Part shown: positions 8,293 to 17,429 of the stretch, piece after piece
Layout of the letters: every line of letters begins with the position of its first letter
How positions within the stretch are numbered: the stretch's first letter is position 1
Assembly (NCBI RefSeq): GCF_014192335.1
Contig: NZ_JACHXU010000002.1
Coordinates: forward strand, 451,347-515,346
Direction: 5' to 3'
Source of the DNA: Aporhodopirellula rubra
GTDB lineage: Bacteria > Planctomycetota > Planctomycetia > Pirellulales > Pirellulaceae
Length of the DNA stretch: 64,000 nucleotides
The notes under the pieces: model-generated
The model's database searches: none
What the model was told of the DNA's origin: nothing
Seen by the model: the letters and a program-made list of their open reading frames with translations, nothing else
Program-made: the position numbers and the translations under genes

Positions 8293-11200
8293 TCACGTAG
8301 GCGCCCGGTTCGCTTTGACTCGTTTTCGAAACTGATCCCAGAGGACAACAAAGCTCGGGACGAGAACCGTGCGAACATAGAGCGTGTCGATCAACACGCC
8401 AAGGGCGAGAGCGAACCCGAGTTCCGTGATCCCACGAAGCGTAGTTTGCTGGGTCGCGGCCACCGGATCGCTCGACGGCCATAACAATTCGACCAACGGC
8501 GGCCACCACGCCGAGGACGTCATGGAGAAGAAGGTCGCTGCCATCACGATACCGCATGCGGTCACGATGCCACCGGTTCTCGCGACGGCGCGGCGGACGG
8601 CGGCGAGCGACCCGAGCCGCTTGCGTTCTTCCATGATTCGCGTCACGAGGTAGACGTTATAGTCCTGCCCCACGGCGACCAAAATCACAAAGAGGAACAG
8701 CGGCAGTTTCCAGTCCAGCCCGAGGAACTCGGGACCGTCGATCGCGCGGAAAAACCAATACGTCAAACCGAGCGTCGCGTAATAACTCAGCAGCACCGTC
8801 GCGATCAAATACAGCGAGAGAGCGAGCCGGCGGATCACGACAATCAGAACCGCGAGCACCGCGAGAATCACCGCAATTTTGATTCGCCGCGTGTCACGCA
8901 ACGTCACCTCACGGAGGTCAACGATCGAAGCCGTCGTGCCGGTCGTGAACAACTGCCAGTGCGTTCCCGTTTGAGCCTGCACTTGATCGAGCACCTTTTC
9001 GATTTCGCTGGAGACCAATTTCAATTTCGCGGCGGCATTTTGCGAAAACGGATCTTCTTGAACGATCGCGTCGAGCCGAATCAATCGCTGCGTGTAGGTC
9101 GGTTCGTTCGCGACAAAGTGCAATCGCGCGAGTCGGTGGTTTTGCAACGTGCGTCGACGCCACGCTTCTTTGCTGAGCAGGCCCATTTCGCGTTCGGGCG
9201 GGAAATCGCCGAGCGGATCACTCAACGAACGGACACGGCGGACGCCATCGAGTTTGTAAAGCCTGCGGATCAGTTTGTCGCTGGTCGTCGCGATCGCTTC
9301 ATCGGATTGTTCCGTTTCAGCGAGTGCGAGGATCGAGATCGGCGCGAGTTCCCCGACACCGAAATTACGGTCGAGCAAATGCATGCCCTGGCGGCTGCCC
9401 GCCGAGTGGTGCAATTGGCCACTGAGATCGTAGGTGACGTCTTGCTCGTGATAAAAACCACCTGCGGCCGGAAGGATCAACAACAACCATCCGGCAGTCA
9501 ATGTCCAGGCGGGATAACGCGTTAGCACGATCGCGGTCGCGTTCCACATCCGACTGCCCGACATCAAACTGCCTTTAGCCGACAGACCGCCCTTGGTCGA
9601 CAGACTGCCGGTCGCGGATTCACCGCTGTTGATGTCACGGTTTGACAACAGAGCGACAACGGGACGTTCGGACTCTTCGACAATTGGTATCGGCCAGAAC
9701 ACCTTTGGACCGATCAAACGCAAACACGCCGGCGTCATCGTCATGCAAACGAGCAAACCGACACACAAACAGATCGCGATAATCGGACCGGTGTGGTGAA
9801 ATTTCCCAAAATCAGCAAACCACAACATCCCCAGACCGACGATCGTGGTCAACGCGCTGCCGAGCAATGCACCGGAGACGTTCGCGAGAGCCCGTTCACA
9901 GGCGACCGGCCACGGATGGTTGGCGGCTTCCTCACGCAGACGGGAGATCAAGAACAAACAGTAATCCGTGCCGGCACCGAACAAGATCACCACAACAAAG
10001 ATGCGACTCGTTGTGTAAACCTTCAGATCCAATCCCAACCAATCGACCGACCCGGCTAACCAAGTCAGCATCGTGACGACGGCGGTCGCGACCATCACCG
10101 CCACGGCGATCGAAGCCAGGGGAACAGCGACCAACAGGGGCGCCCGATAGACGACCGCGAGGATGATCAAAATCATCCCCACCGTGAACCATTCCGTGTA
10201 CGTGATCGCGGAGCGGGCGGCGAGCAGGGTTTCGCCACCGATCGCAGCCGAACCGGTAATCTTGACTTTCAAATCTCGGGCTTGGCCGCGTTCCTCGGGA
10301 GCAAGGTACTCGAACTGATACTCGACGCATTGGTCGACGATTTCTCGCAACTGTTCCAGAAGCTCGATGTTTCCCGTCGCGGCCAATTCACTGGCCAATG
10401 TCAGGACGGCGATCCGAGATCGTGGCTTTCTCAATTGCCCACCGATCACGGATTCTTTCCAACTGTACACGTCGAGCAGAACGGTCCAGTCGTCGAGATC
10501 GCGTTCCAGAATCGGCAGGGCGGTCTTCATCACGTTCGGATCGAGGACGCGTGCCGATTCGAGATCTTGCTCGATCAGATCGGGGTCGGCGCACCGAGCG
10601 AGTGCCAACTGACCACGATCCCAATACGCGATGGCCAACCGAGGTTCGTACGCCGTTGGTTCTCGCTGAGGCACGCGATCATCGAGCAGTTGATAGAATT
10701 CCGCGTCGATTTCGATCGCTTGGTCAAACGCCTCGACCGCGACGCCGAGCCATCGCTGTGACGACTGTCGTTTGAACCGCTCGTTCTCATCGGGCAACAC
10801 CGCCGACTCGATCGAGTTCGTCGAAACGGTAAACTCAGTCGCAACGTCGCCGGCCGATGTAGCCGCGATGACATCAGGGTCCGCATTCGAATCAGCGTCC
10901 TGATTCGGATTTCCGTCTGGACCGGCGTCCGCGTCGGGGCGAGTGTCAGGGTGTGGCAGGATGATTTTGGAGTCGTCGACTTCGCCACACGCGATTTCCT
11001 CCGAACGCATCCAGCAAACTTCGCCGAGTCGGTGATAGAGTCGACGGAGGATATCCAGGCCGAGCAACCGATCCTGTCGTGTCCATTGGTCGCTATCGCG
11101 GGCCAACGCGACCACCATTTGGCTGCGTGAACGAGTTCCCTTGAAGGCTTTGTCGAGCAAGCGGCCACCGGCGACACTGATGCGCGTGCTCGGCAGGTAG

Positions 11201-11325
11201 TCGAAGTCGCCGTCCAGGGCGACGGATTTCCAAGACGGCGCCATCGTCTTAGCGACCACGGCGAGCAACACCCACCCGATCAAAATGATTTTGGCGTGGG
11301 AGGTCACGCCGCGTGCGAATCGCAT
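8293..11325 (-). CDS. MMPL/RND-family membrane transporter
   Basis: About 1010 residues with duplicated RND architecture: one N-terminal helix (IILIGWVLLAVVAKTMAPSW), a large periplasmic domain, a cluster of helices around residues 430-590, then a second helix, periplasmic domain and helix cluster ending in ALALGVLIDTLYVRTVLVPS, a typical MMPL C-terminus with the acidic residue expected for proton coupling. The first periplasmic domain carries an Asp/Asn/Pro-rich insertion (about residues 130-180). MMPL proteins export lipids or hydrophobic molecules. The ATG at 11325 is chosen because it lies 7 bases after the upstream stop; the longer frame would overlap it. It follows the secretin-domain protein directly, which points to an envelope export or assembly function (inference). 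Confidence 0.8.
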   Translation of the reverse strand: MRFARGVTSHAKIILIGWVLLAVVAKTMAPSWKSVALDGDFDYLPSTRISVAGGRLLDKAFKGTRSRSQMVVALARDSDQWTRQDRLLGLDILRRLYHRLGEVCWMRSEEIACGEVDDSKIILPHPDTRPDADAGPDGNPNQDADSNADPDVIAATSAGDVATEFTVSTNSIESAVLPDENERFKRQSSQRWLGVAVEAFDQAIEIDAEFYQLLDDRVPQREPTAYEPRLAIAYWDRGQLALARCADPDLIEQDLESARVLDPNVMKTALPILERDLDDWTVLLDVYSWKESVIGGQLRKPRSRIAVLTLASELAATGNIELLEQLREIVDQCVEYQFEYLAPEERGQARDLKVKITGSAAIGGETLLAARSAITYTEWFTVGMILIILAVVYRAPLLVAVPLASIAVAVMVATAVVTMLTWLAGSVDWLGLDLKVYTTSRIFVVVILFGAGTDYCLFLISRLREEAANHPWPVACERALANVSGALLGSALTTIVGLGMLWFADFGKFHHTGPIIAICLCVGLLVCMTMTPACLRLIGPKVFWPIPIVEESERPVVALLSNRDINSGESATGSLSTKGGLSAKGSLMSGSRMWNATAIVLTRYPAWTLTAGWLLLILPAAGGFYHEQDVTYDLSGQLHHSAGSRQGMHLLDRNFGVGELAPISILALAETEQSDEAIATTSDKLIRRLYKLDGVRRVRSLSDPLGDFPPEREMGLLSKEAWRRRTLQNHRLARLHFVANEPTYTQRLIRLDAIVQEDPFSQNAAAKLKLVSSEIEKVLDQVQAQTGTHWQLFTTGTTASIVDLREVTLRDTRRIKIAVILAVLAVLIVVIRRLALSLYLIATVLLSYYATLGLTYWFFRAIDGPEFLGLDWKLPLFLFVILVAVGQDYNVYLVTRIMEERKRLGSLAAVRRAVARTGGIVTACGIVMAATFFSMTSSAWWPPLVELLWPSSDPVAATQQTTLRGITELGFALALGVLIDTLYVRTVLVPSFVVLWDQFRKRVKANRAPT

Positions 11326-11332
11326 TGCGGGC

Positions 11333-14300
11333 TTAGTCACGGGATGACCGATCACGTGAACGTCCACGATCGTCGTTACGCGACCGAGATCGTTCTGAAC
11401 GTGGCGGTTCTTCCGTTTTGGCACCGAACGCGGCCATCGCCTGTCGTAACATCTCGGGCGAAACGTCTCCTGAGAAACGCACGATCTCAATCTCGCCGCC
11501 GGGTTGTGCAGCCATGTCCAATTTTTCAATCATGGAAACAATGAGTTCTAAGAGGGATTCACCTTCCGCACTCACCAACAACGTGTTTCCGATTTCGTCG
11601 ACACCGAGTGACAGTTTCCCATTAAAGGAGAAATCATTTCCCCCGCCGTCGCGACCACTTTCGGAATCCTCCAGACCGGATCCCTCACTGCGGTTGCTCG
11701 ATCGCTGTTTGCCCCCTTGTCCTCCACCGCCCTTGGAGAACGTTTTGTCGTTGCTGCTGAGCAGATCGCGATAGGCGTCTTTCACCGTTTCGGCGATCTT
11801 TTCGGAACGACCATAACGGATGGTGACGAGTTTTGTGAACCGGCTACGCGTCGGATTGATCGGTTCGTCGACGTCCCAAAGTTCGATCAGCTCCTCGATC
11901 GTTTTCAACTGACCGTTGGTCGCCCCGGTGACGATGATGGTGCCGGTATCGGAATTCGGTAGAAATTTGAGTTTTCCGCCCTTGGCGAGCCCCGTCGGCC
12001 CGGTGTCGGAGGAGTCGTCATCCCCACCCCAGTACCACCGATAAAAGTTATCAGAGTCGTCATCTTTTTTATCATCTTCCTCTTCGAAGTACTCTTCGAG
12101 GTCGAGCGTCAGCAGGGTGACAGACGCATTCTTAACATGAAACACATGATACGGCCGCGTCGGGGGCTTCATATCGAGCATCAGGTTCTCAAGGGCATCG
12201 AGAGCCTTAGTGTCGTTGCTCGAAAGGATCAAATTGCCGTTCGCATCGAGCCGAATTTCCACCGGAGGCGACTGCCGCGAATCGCCGCGTCTCGTCATCG
12301 CCTGCGGAGGGTTCTCGGTCGCCGGTTGAGTGGAGGCGTTCTGCTGCATCGTCAAGGTAAACGGGTTGTCACTGCGTCCGGCCGATGCCTGTGCGTCGTG
12401 AGTTACCGAGTTTCGCTCCCGTGCAACGATTGGTTCTTCGGATCGCGGCCCCTCCTCCTCGTTTGATTCGCTCGGACCATCCTCTTCACCGTCACCTTCA
12501 CCTGATGCCGAGGCGTCTACGTCCTCCGACTCTTCCGAATCGGGATCGTCACCCATGCCAGGTGCAGTGAATTCGCTCTCGTCAGGCAGTACCAATTCGG
12601 TGGACGACATTGAATTCCAACGTGCCTTCAGAGCTCGCAGATACTCGAGTGTTTCCGGAGTTGCCGAAGCTTCGATCACCCGCATCGTTTGGCCACTGCC
12701 ACCGGGAGGCGGTAACTCACCGAGTTTGATTAGCAGTGATCGCACCTCTTCCATTTCCGATTCGTTGGCCCACAGCAAGACTTGACGATAGCTCGTGTTT
12801 GCAGCAACACGAAACTCGTCTTCGTCCTTTTTGTCGTCATTGTTGTTGCCGCCGAAGCCGTAATAGGAATACCGGCTTCGACTGCTACTGTCGTCGTCTT
12901 CCTTTTCTTGTCCCATCAAAAACGAAATCGATTCGGCAACCGCAGACGCCTCAAGCCGACGAAGCTGAAGAACCTCGAAACGTCGTTTGCCTCCGTCGAG
13001 TCGTTCGATCAACGATTTGATAATGAACCTGTCCGCGGCGGCACCGGAAACGATAACCGCGGAGTTATCTTTGTCGACACGAATGCGTGTCGTGGGCTCG
13101 AGAACGTTCATCTCCATCGCGATCTCGATCAGCTTTTCCGGATCGAGTGAAACGAGACGGAACACGTCCACCCGCGTGCTGGCATCGGCGAGGGATCGCA
13201 ACGAACCACCGGGAACGTCAATGCGTTTGATGAACTCCGCCGCGATAGCAACACGATCGATTGGCGCGCGCACGAGGACCGAGTTCTGACGCACGTTCGC
13301 GACGATTGAAATTTCGACTTCGGGTTTCTGCTGCGGCGGCTTGCCACCGTTTTGTTGCTGCATCCGCTGCATCATTTGCATTTGCTCGCGCGTCATCGGT
13401 GTATTGTCTTTCTTTTCGACACCGAGGAACTCTTCGAGCAAACGTTTCGCCTCTTCGGCGGGGATGTGCCGCAAGCGGAACTCCGGCGCGAGCGCATCGC
13501 GACTGGCGACGTCACGTTCCTCGGTGAGCAACCGAGCGACCTGGCGAAGGTTCACGGCCGCGTCCATGGCTTCGATACGATTTGTTGTCGCCAAGGCTGT
13601 CAATTTGCCCGAACTACTGAGCATCGGTTTCAACTCTTCAGCCAACTTCTCGGCCGACAACCATCCCGCATCGAGCATCGTGCGAACGTAGGTGTGGTCG
13701 GGCAGTTTTTGGAGTTCCTCGACGCTGACCCGTCGGACCATGCCCGGGTTCACGTTGGACGTCTTCGTGATCGTGATCCCGCCTTCGAGCCGCAACATCG
13801 TGAAGCCACGGGCGAGCAAGTGGCGATTGATCAGGTCGGCGGTTTCGGAAACCGACAATCGTTCCGGGCTGACCAAGTTCACCGCGTCGCCGGGCAGTTC
13901 TTGCCAATCGATCGGTTGAGCCGATATGTCAGACAGCCATCCGATCAGGTCGATCCAACCTTGATTGCGAAACCGAAACGACACTTTGCCGTCTTCGCCA
14001 ACGGTGGCTTTCAGTTCGGCTGGGTCGCCCTCGGGCAGATCGATCCCGTCACGACGAACGATTTTCGGGGTCGCGGAATCACCGTCCGGATTTCCCTTCT
14101 CGTCCCCTTTCTTTTCGTCGGGTTTCTCGCCGTCTTTTCCGGGCGGTCCCGAGGGACCGGGTGGCCTTTCCGCGGGCCGAGGGGCCATCGCGATTCGCAC
14201 GGGCGCGGACCTCTGGCCGCCGTCGACAACGCCTTGGCCGACAGAGTCGTCACCGGCGATAGCGGGGGATTTGAAATCGAGGGTCAACGCGATCAACAGA

Positions 14301-14344
14301 AAAGAGCCTGCGATCGAGGTGATACGTGGGTGGGGAAATCGCAC
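11333..14344 (-). CDS. Secretin periplasmic-domain (N0/N1-type) repeat protein lacking the pore domain
   Basis: About 1003 residues from a GTG at 14344, which gives a clean signal peptide (ITSIAGSFLLIALTLDFKSPAIA, cleavage before GDD). The frame is open to a TTG at 14437. After a Pro/Gly/Lys-rich stretch comes an N0-like domain (VSPERLSVSETADLINRHLLARGF, about residues 150-180). Then come about seven copies of a secretin_N (N1/NolW)-like unit of the form x-L-xx-A-x-x-L ... a-N-S-ll-V-x-a ... I-x-x-L-D. Acidic low-complexity linkers separate some of them. The C-terminus is a short Arg/Ser/Asp tail. The conserved secretin beta-barrel is not present, so it cannot form a secretin channel alone. 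Genomic partners are a lipoprotein upstream and an MMPL transporter downstream. Confidence 0.7.
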   Translation of the reverse strand: MRFPHPRITSIAGSFLLIALTLDFKSPAIAGDDSVGQGVVDGGQRSAPVRIAMAPRPAERPPGPSGPPGKDGEKPDEKKGDEKGNPDGDSATPKIVRRDGIDLPEGDPAELKATVGEDGKVSFRFRNQGWIDLIGWLSDISAQPIDWQELPGDAVNLVSPERLSVSETADLINRHLLARGFTMLRLEGGITITKTSNVNPGMVRRVSVEELQKLPDHTYVRTMLDAGWLSAEKLAEELKPMLSSSGKLTALATTNRIEAMDAAVNLRQVARLLTEERDVASRDALAPEFRLRHIPAEEAKRLLEEFLGVEKKDNTPMTREQMQMMQRMQQQNGGKPPQQKPEVEISIVANVRQNSVLVRAPIDRVAIAAEFIKRIDVPGGSLRSLADASTRVDVFRLVSLDPEKLIEIAMEMNVLEPTTRIRVDKDNSAVIVSGAAADRFIIKSLIERLDGGKRRFEVLQLRRLEASAVAESISFLMGQEKEDDDSSSRSRYSYYGFGGNNNDDKKDEDEFRVAANTSYRQVLLWANESEMEEVRSLLIKLGELPPPGGSGQTMRVIEASATPETLEYLRALKARWNSMSSTELVLPDESEFTAPGMGDDPDSEESEDVDASASGEGDGEEDGPSESNEEEGPRSEEPIVARERNSVTHDAQASAGRSDNPFTLTMQQNASTQPATENPPQAMTRRGDSRQSPPVEIRLDANGNLILSSNDTKALDALENLMLDMKPPTRPYHVFHVKNASVTLLTLDLEEYFEEEDDKKDDDSDNFYRWYWGGDDDSSDTGPTGLAKGGKLKFLPNSDTGTIIVTGATNGQLKTIEELIELWDVDEPINPTRSRFTKLVTIRYGRSEKIAETVKDAYRDLLSSNDKTFSKGGGGQGGKQRSSNRSEGSGLEDSESGRDGGGNDFSFNGKLSLGVDEIGNTLLVSAEGESLLELIVSMIEKLDMAAQPGGEIEIVRFSGDVSPEMLRQAMAAFGAKTEEPPRSERSRSRNDDRGRSRDRSSRD

Positions 14345-14502
14345 GGTTGAATCAGCCTGTGGCGAATGCAGCGGAGCCCAGCGAAGACTCCAAAGTAGGG
14401 GTGCGACCAGTATGACTGCTATCGCACCACAAAACAAACGCCAAATCGCCTGTACCGACGCCTGAGGGAAGATGCCCGGCTATTAAACGGGATCTGGCCG
14501 GG

Positions 14503-16083
14503 TTATCGGCGAGGTAGCCAACCTGCCACTGAGGGCTGTTTTTTCAGCCCGATTTCCGATTCACATCGAAGATCACGCTCACCCGTTTGCAAACGGGCGA
14601 AAAAGACCACGGCTTCGCCCTGCGGAATTCGGTCTTGCCACCGAATCGGGACGGTTGTCGCGAATCCGTTGCTGGCCGTCGCCAGGCTCGAGGTTTCCAA
14701 CTGTCGCAATTGCTCGGTGCCGAAATCCCAGCGTCCGAGGTGGGCGTCCTCTCCCTTTTTGGTCGGATCGAGGGCGATCACGCTCAACTGAATTGGGCCC
14801 TTCGGCAACGGCCGAGTGGTGGCCGAGTCTGCCGGACGTAGTTTCTCGGTCGGGTCGTGGCTGCGTCCGAGCAGCGCGATCGGATGACCGTATTGATCGT
14901 CGGCACGAATAACGAGGTCAACGCCTTCGGTCTTCACCGCCGGGGTTGTTTTCCCAACCGTGATCGCTTGCTCAGCAGGGGCACCCGATGGGACGTCCGT
15001 CGAAAGCGTGGCTTCGGGCACGACTCGCACGTAGCTGGTCGTTGCGTCGATACGCACCTTCGACGGTTGCAGCACGATCTTGGGCGTCGATCCGGCAACC
15101 TGTCCGAGACCGCCGAGCATGCTCACGCCGGGAAGGTTAATTTTACCTGGTGGTCCATCCGGACGACCATTGGGAGTGTTCGGTGGCAACGGGATACCGG
15201 GTTCGATCGGGTCGACTTGCAAATCTGGCGTGCCGGGCGGTACCCGGCCTCCGGGTGCGGGCAGCAGTCCGGGGTCAGGCAATTCGAAACCGCCACCGGA
15301 ATTCGGCGACGCGTCGGGACTAGGTGTGGGGATCGGCATCTGCAGACGCCCTTGGCTGGACGAGCCCGTTCCGCCGGAATTGCTCCCGCCTTGAAATTGC
15401 CCCGGATCCATCAATGTTCCGGGATCAACAAGCGTGCCCGGATCGACCAACTCACCGGGATCGACCAATTCGCCGGGATCGATCAGCGAATCCAGATCGG
15501 GCAACCCGTCATCTTCATCATCCGAATCGGTGTCATTTTTGTCTGGATCGGACGATTGCGAACGGTTTGAATCCGACTGATCGCGTGATTGCGAACCGGA
15601 CGGGATATCTTCGGTTTGTGGATCTTTGAGTGGGCGTTGATCGTTCGATCCCGACGATTGCCCTCGATTGCGAAACGCATCGTCGGCTTCCAAATCGTCG
15701 AGCCCGTCGCTGAGATCGAATCGGTCCGAATCGACCGGGACATACCCCGGGTCGTAGTTCATCGAATTCGAATCCGTCGGATCAGGACAATCCTTCACCG
15801 CGGCCTTGGCGGATCGTTCTCGGCGGAGTTTGTCGATCAGAATTCGGTTTTCGTAATCGGCTTCGTAAAGCTGGTCCTCGAGCGTCCGCACTTCTCGTTG
15901 GAGCGTTTGACGGTAGAGGTCCTCTTGAGCCCTTCCCCGGCATCCGGTGAGGGCGACCGTCCCACAACTCACCAACGCCAACACACCCGTAACGGCATGC
16001 CGCGCACCGACCCACGAGAGCGGCTTATTACAAAAGCCGAACGTGCTGGTGGAGTCGGTCGAGTTGGATCGGACGGTTTTCAA
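14503..16083 (-). CDS. Coiled-coil lipoprotein with DPGxLV repeats
   Basis: 526 residues, no known family recognised. The N-terminus has a hydrophobic stretch ending in a lipobox (ALTGC, Cys at about 48), so it is probably a lipid-anchored envelope protein. A heptad-like region follows (EDLYRQTLQREVRTLEDQL, about 53-92). Next is a Ser/Asp/Gln-rich segment, then five tandem hexapeptides of the form DPGxLV (about 190-225), a Pro/Gly-rich linker, and a globular C-terminal domain from about 330 with a conserved look (VRIDATTSYVRVVPEATLS, TVPIRWQDRIPQGEAVVFFARL). The start is TTG at 16083; no ATG precedes the signal sequence. It is probably first in the operon with the secretin-domain and MMPL genes, with a gap of about 160 bases. 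Confidence 0.6.
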   Translation of the reverse strand: MKTVRSNSTDSTSTFGFCNKPLSWVGARHAVTGVLALVSCGTVALTGCRGRAQEDLYRQTLQREVRTLEDQLYEADYENRILIDKLRRERSAKAAVKDCPDPTDSNSMNYDPGYVPVDSDRFDLSDGLDDLEADDAFRNRGQSSGSNDQRPLKDPQTEDIPSGSQSRDQSDSNRSQSSDPDKNDTDSDDEDDGLPDLDSLIDPGELVDPGELVDPGTLVDPGTLMDPGQFQGGSNSGGTGSSSQGRLQMPIPTPSPDASPNSGGGFELPDPGLLPAPGGRVPPGTPDLQVDPIEPGIPLPPNTPNGRPDGPPGKINLPGVSMLGGLGQVAGSTPKIVLQPSKVRIDATTSYVRVVPEATLSTDVPSGAPAEQAITVGKTTPAVKTEGVDLVIRADDQYGHPIALLGRSHDPTEKLRPADSATTRPLPKGPIQLSVIALDPTKKGEDAHLGRWDFGTEQLRQLETSSLATASNGFATTVPIRWQDRIPQGEAVVFFARLQTGERDLRCESEIGLKKQPSVAGWLPRR

Positions 16084-16345
16084 TGAATTGTTCGCGGAGG
16101 AGCCTGGAAAGATTCCACTTTGTCTCCGTGCGAACTATCAAATTTGAGCATCGCCTGTCAACGTGTTTCCCGCAATAGTCAAACACGCGTCAGACAGCGA
16201 TCGGCGGCAATGAAACACTGTACAAAAACCAACGAACAGATACAGACTTCGCTGCGAGATGCCGGGCAACGTTCGCTTAACGCTGCCTCAGTCATGAACA
16301 CGGTGCGATGCGAGTGGGATTCGCGCGTCACCTTGCGAGCGGGCT

Positions 16346-17368
16346 CTACGACCGCGGAACTTCAATGCCTCGCATCATCGCCCGAAGTTCTTCGTCGACC
16401 TGTTTGCCTTCGATTTCGGCTTCCGCAGTTAACGAAACCCGATGCCGTAGCACGGGCAGGGCGATTTGGATGACGTCGTCAGGTACCGCGAAATCACGTG
16501 ACGAGAACGCGGCGAGCGTCCGGGCGGATTGCATCAACGAGATTCCCGCACGTGGCGACGCGCCGATATGAAAGCCCGGCCAATCGCGTGTCGCACGCAC
16601 CAAAGAACTGATGTACGTCACGAGGCTGTCTTCGACCCGGACCTCGGCACATTTCGCGATCACCTTGGAAACCACCTCCGGTGTCGTCACGGGAACGATC
16701 TCGCTCTCGAGCCGTTTGCCGAAATCCAATTGCTGCGAATGCAGTTTCAAGATTTCGGTCTCTTCGATCGCCGACGGATAATCGACGTGCAGTTTGAACA
16801 TGAACCGGTCCAACTGCGCTTCGGGCAAGTTGTACGTGCCCTCGCTTTCGAGTGGGTTCTGGGTCGCGAGGACTAAGAACGGACGTGGCACGGGGTGCGT
16901 CGTACCGTCAATCGTGACGCTGTACTCCTGCATGATTTCGAGCAGTGCCGCGTGCGTCTTCGCCGGCGAGCGGTTGATCTCGTCGGCGAGCAACAATTGC
17001 GTGAAGACGGGACCGGCGCGAAACCGGAACTCACTTTTCTGCATGTCGAACACGGGGGCGCCGGTAATGTCCGATGGCATCAAGTCGGCGGTGAACTGAA
17101 TCCGCCCAAACTCACATCCGAGAATTCGCCCCAGCGTCCGAACAAACAAAGTCTTGCCGAGCCCAGGAACGGATTCGATCAAGACATGTCCGCCAGAGAA
17201 TAACGCCGTCAACGTTCCGAGCACGAGTTCATCCTGCCCCACGTAAAGCTTGGCGACTTCCGCTTGAATCCTCTCAAAGAGACTTCCGATCGCTTGGAAT
17301 TCCGGATTCACCGTCGGTGGGCTGGCGGCCTCGGTCGGCAAGACAGGCGGCAGAGACGATTCACTCAA
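16346..17368 (-). CDS. MoxR-family AAA+ ATPase
   Basis: 340 residues, normal MoxR length. Visible are Walker A (ESVPGLGKT, about residues 66-74), Walker B (LLLADEINRSPAKT), sensor 1 (LVLATQNPLESEGTYNLPEAQLDRF) and a C-terminal lid with HIGASPRAGISLMQSAR and LPVLRHRVSL (sensor 2 region). MoxR ATPases act as chaperones that activate partner proteins and are usually followed by DUF58 and VWA-domain genes. None is seen here: the next gene downstream is the lipoprotein at 16083. The start is TTG at 17368. It follows the bioB/SDR pair by 61 bases and may share their transcript. Confidence 0.88.
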   Translation of the reverse strand: MSESSLPPVLPTEAASPPTVNPEFQAIGSLFERIQAEVAKLYVGQDELVLGTLTALFSGGHVLIESVPGLGKTLFVRTLGRILGCEFGRIQFTADLMPSDITGAPVFDMQKSEFRFRAGPVFTQLLLADEINRSPAKTHAALLEIMQEYSVTIDGTTHPVPRPFLVLATQNPLESEGTYNLPEAQLDRFMFKLHVDYPSAIEETEILKLHSQQLDFGKRLESEIVPVTTPEVVSKVIAKCAEVRVEDSLVTYISSLVRATRDWPGFHIGASPRAGISLMQSARTLAAFSSRDFAVPDDVIQIALPVLRHRVSLTAEAEIEGKQVDEELRAMMRGIEVPRS

Positions 17369-17429
17369 GATTGAAAACTCGGGCTGGAGTAAAAACGGCG
17401 TGCGTCAATTCACGAGAAAGAATAACCGA

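Noticed and set aside
13352-14350. 332-residue plus-strand frame opposite the secretin-domain gene
   Set aside because: Antisense shadow with no domain character.
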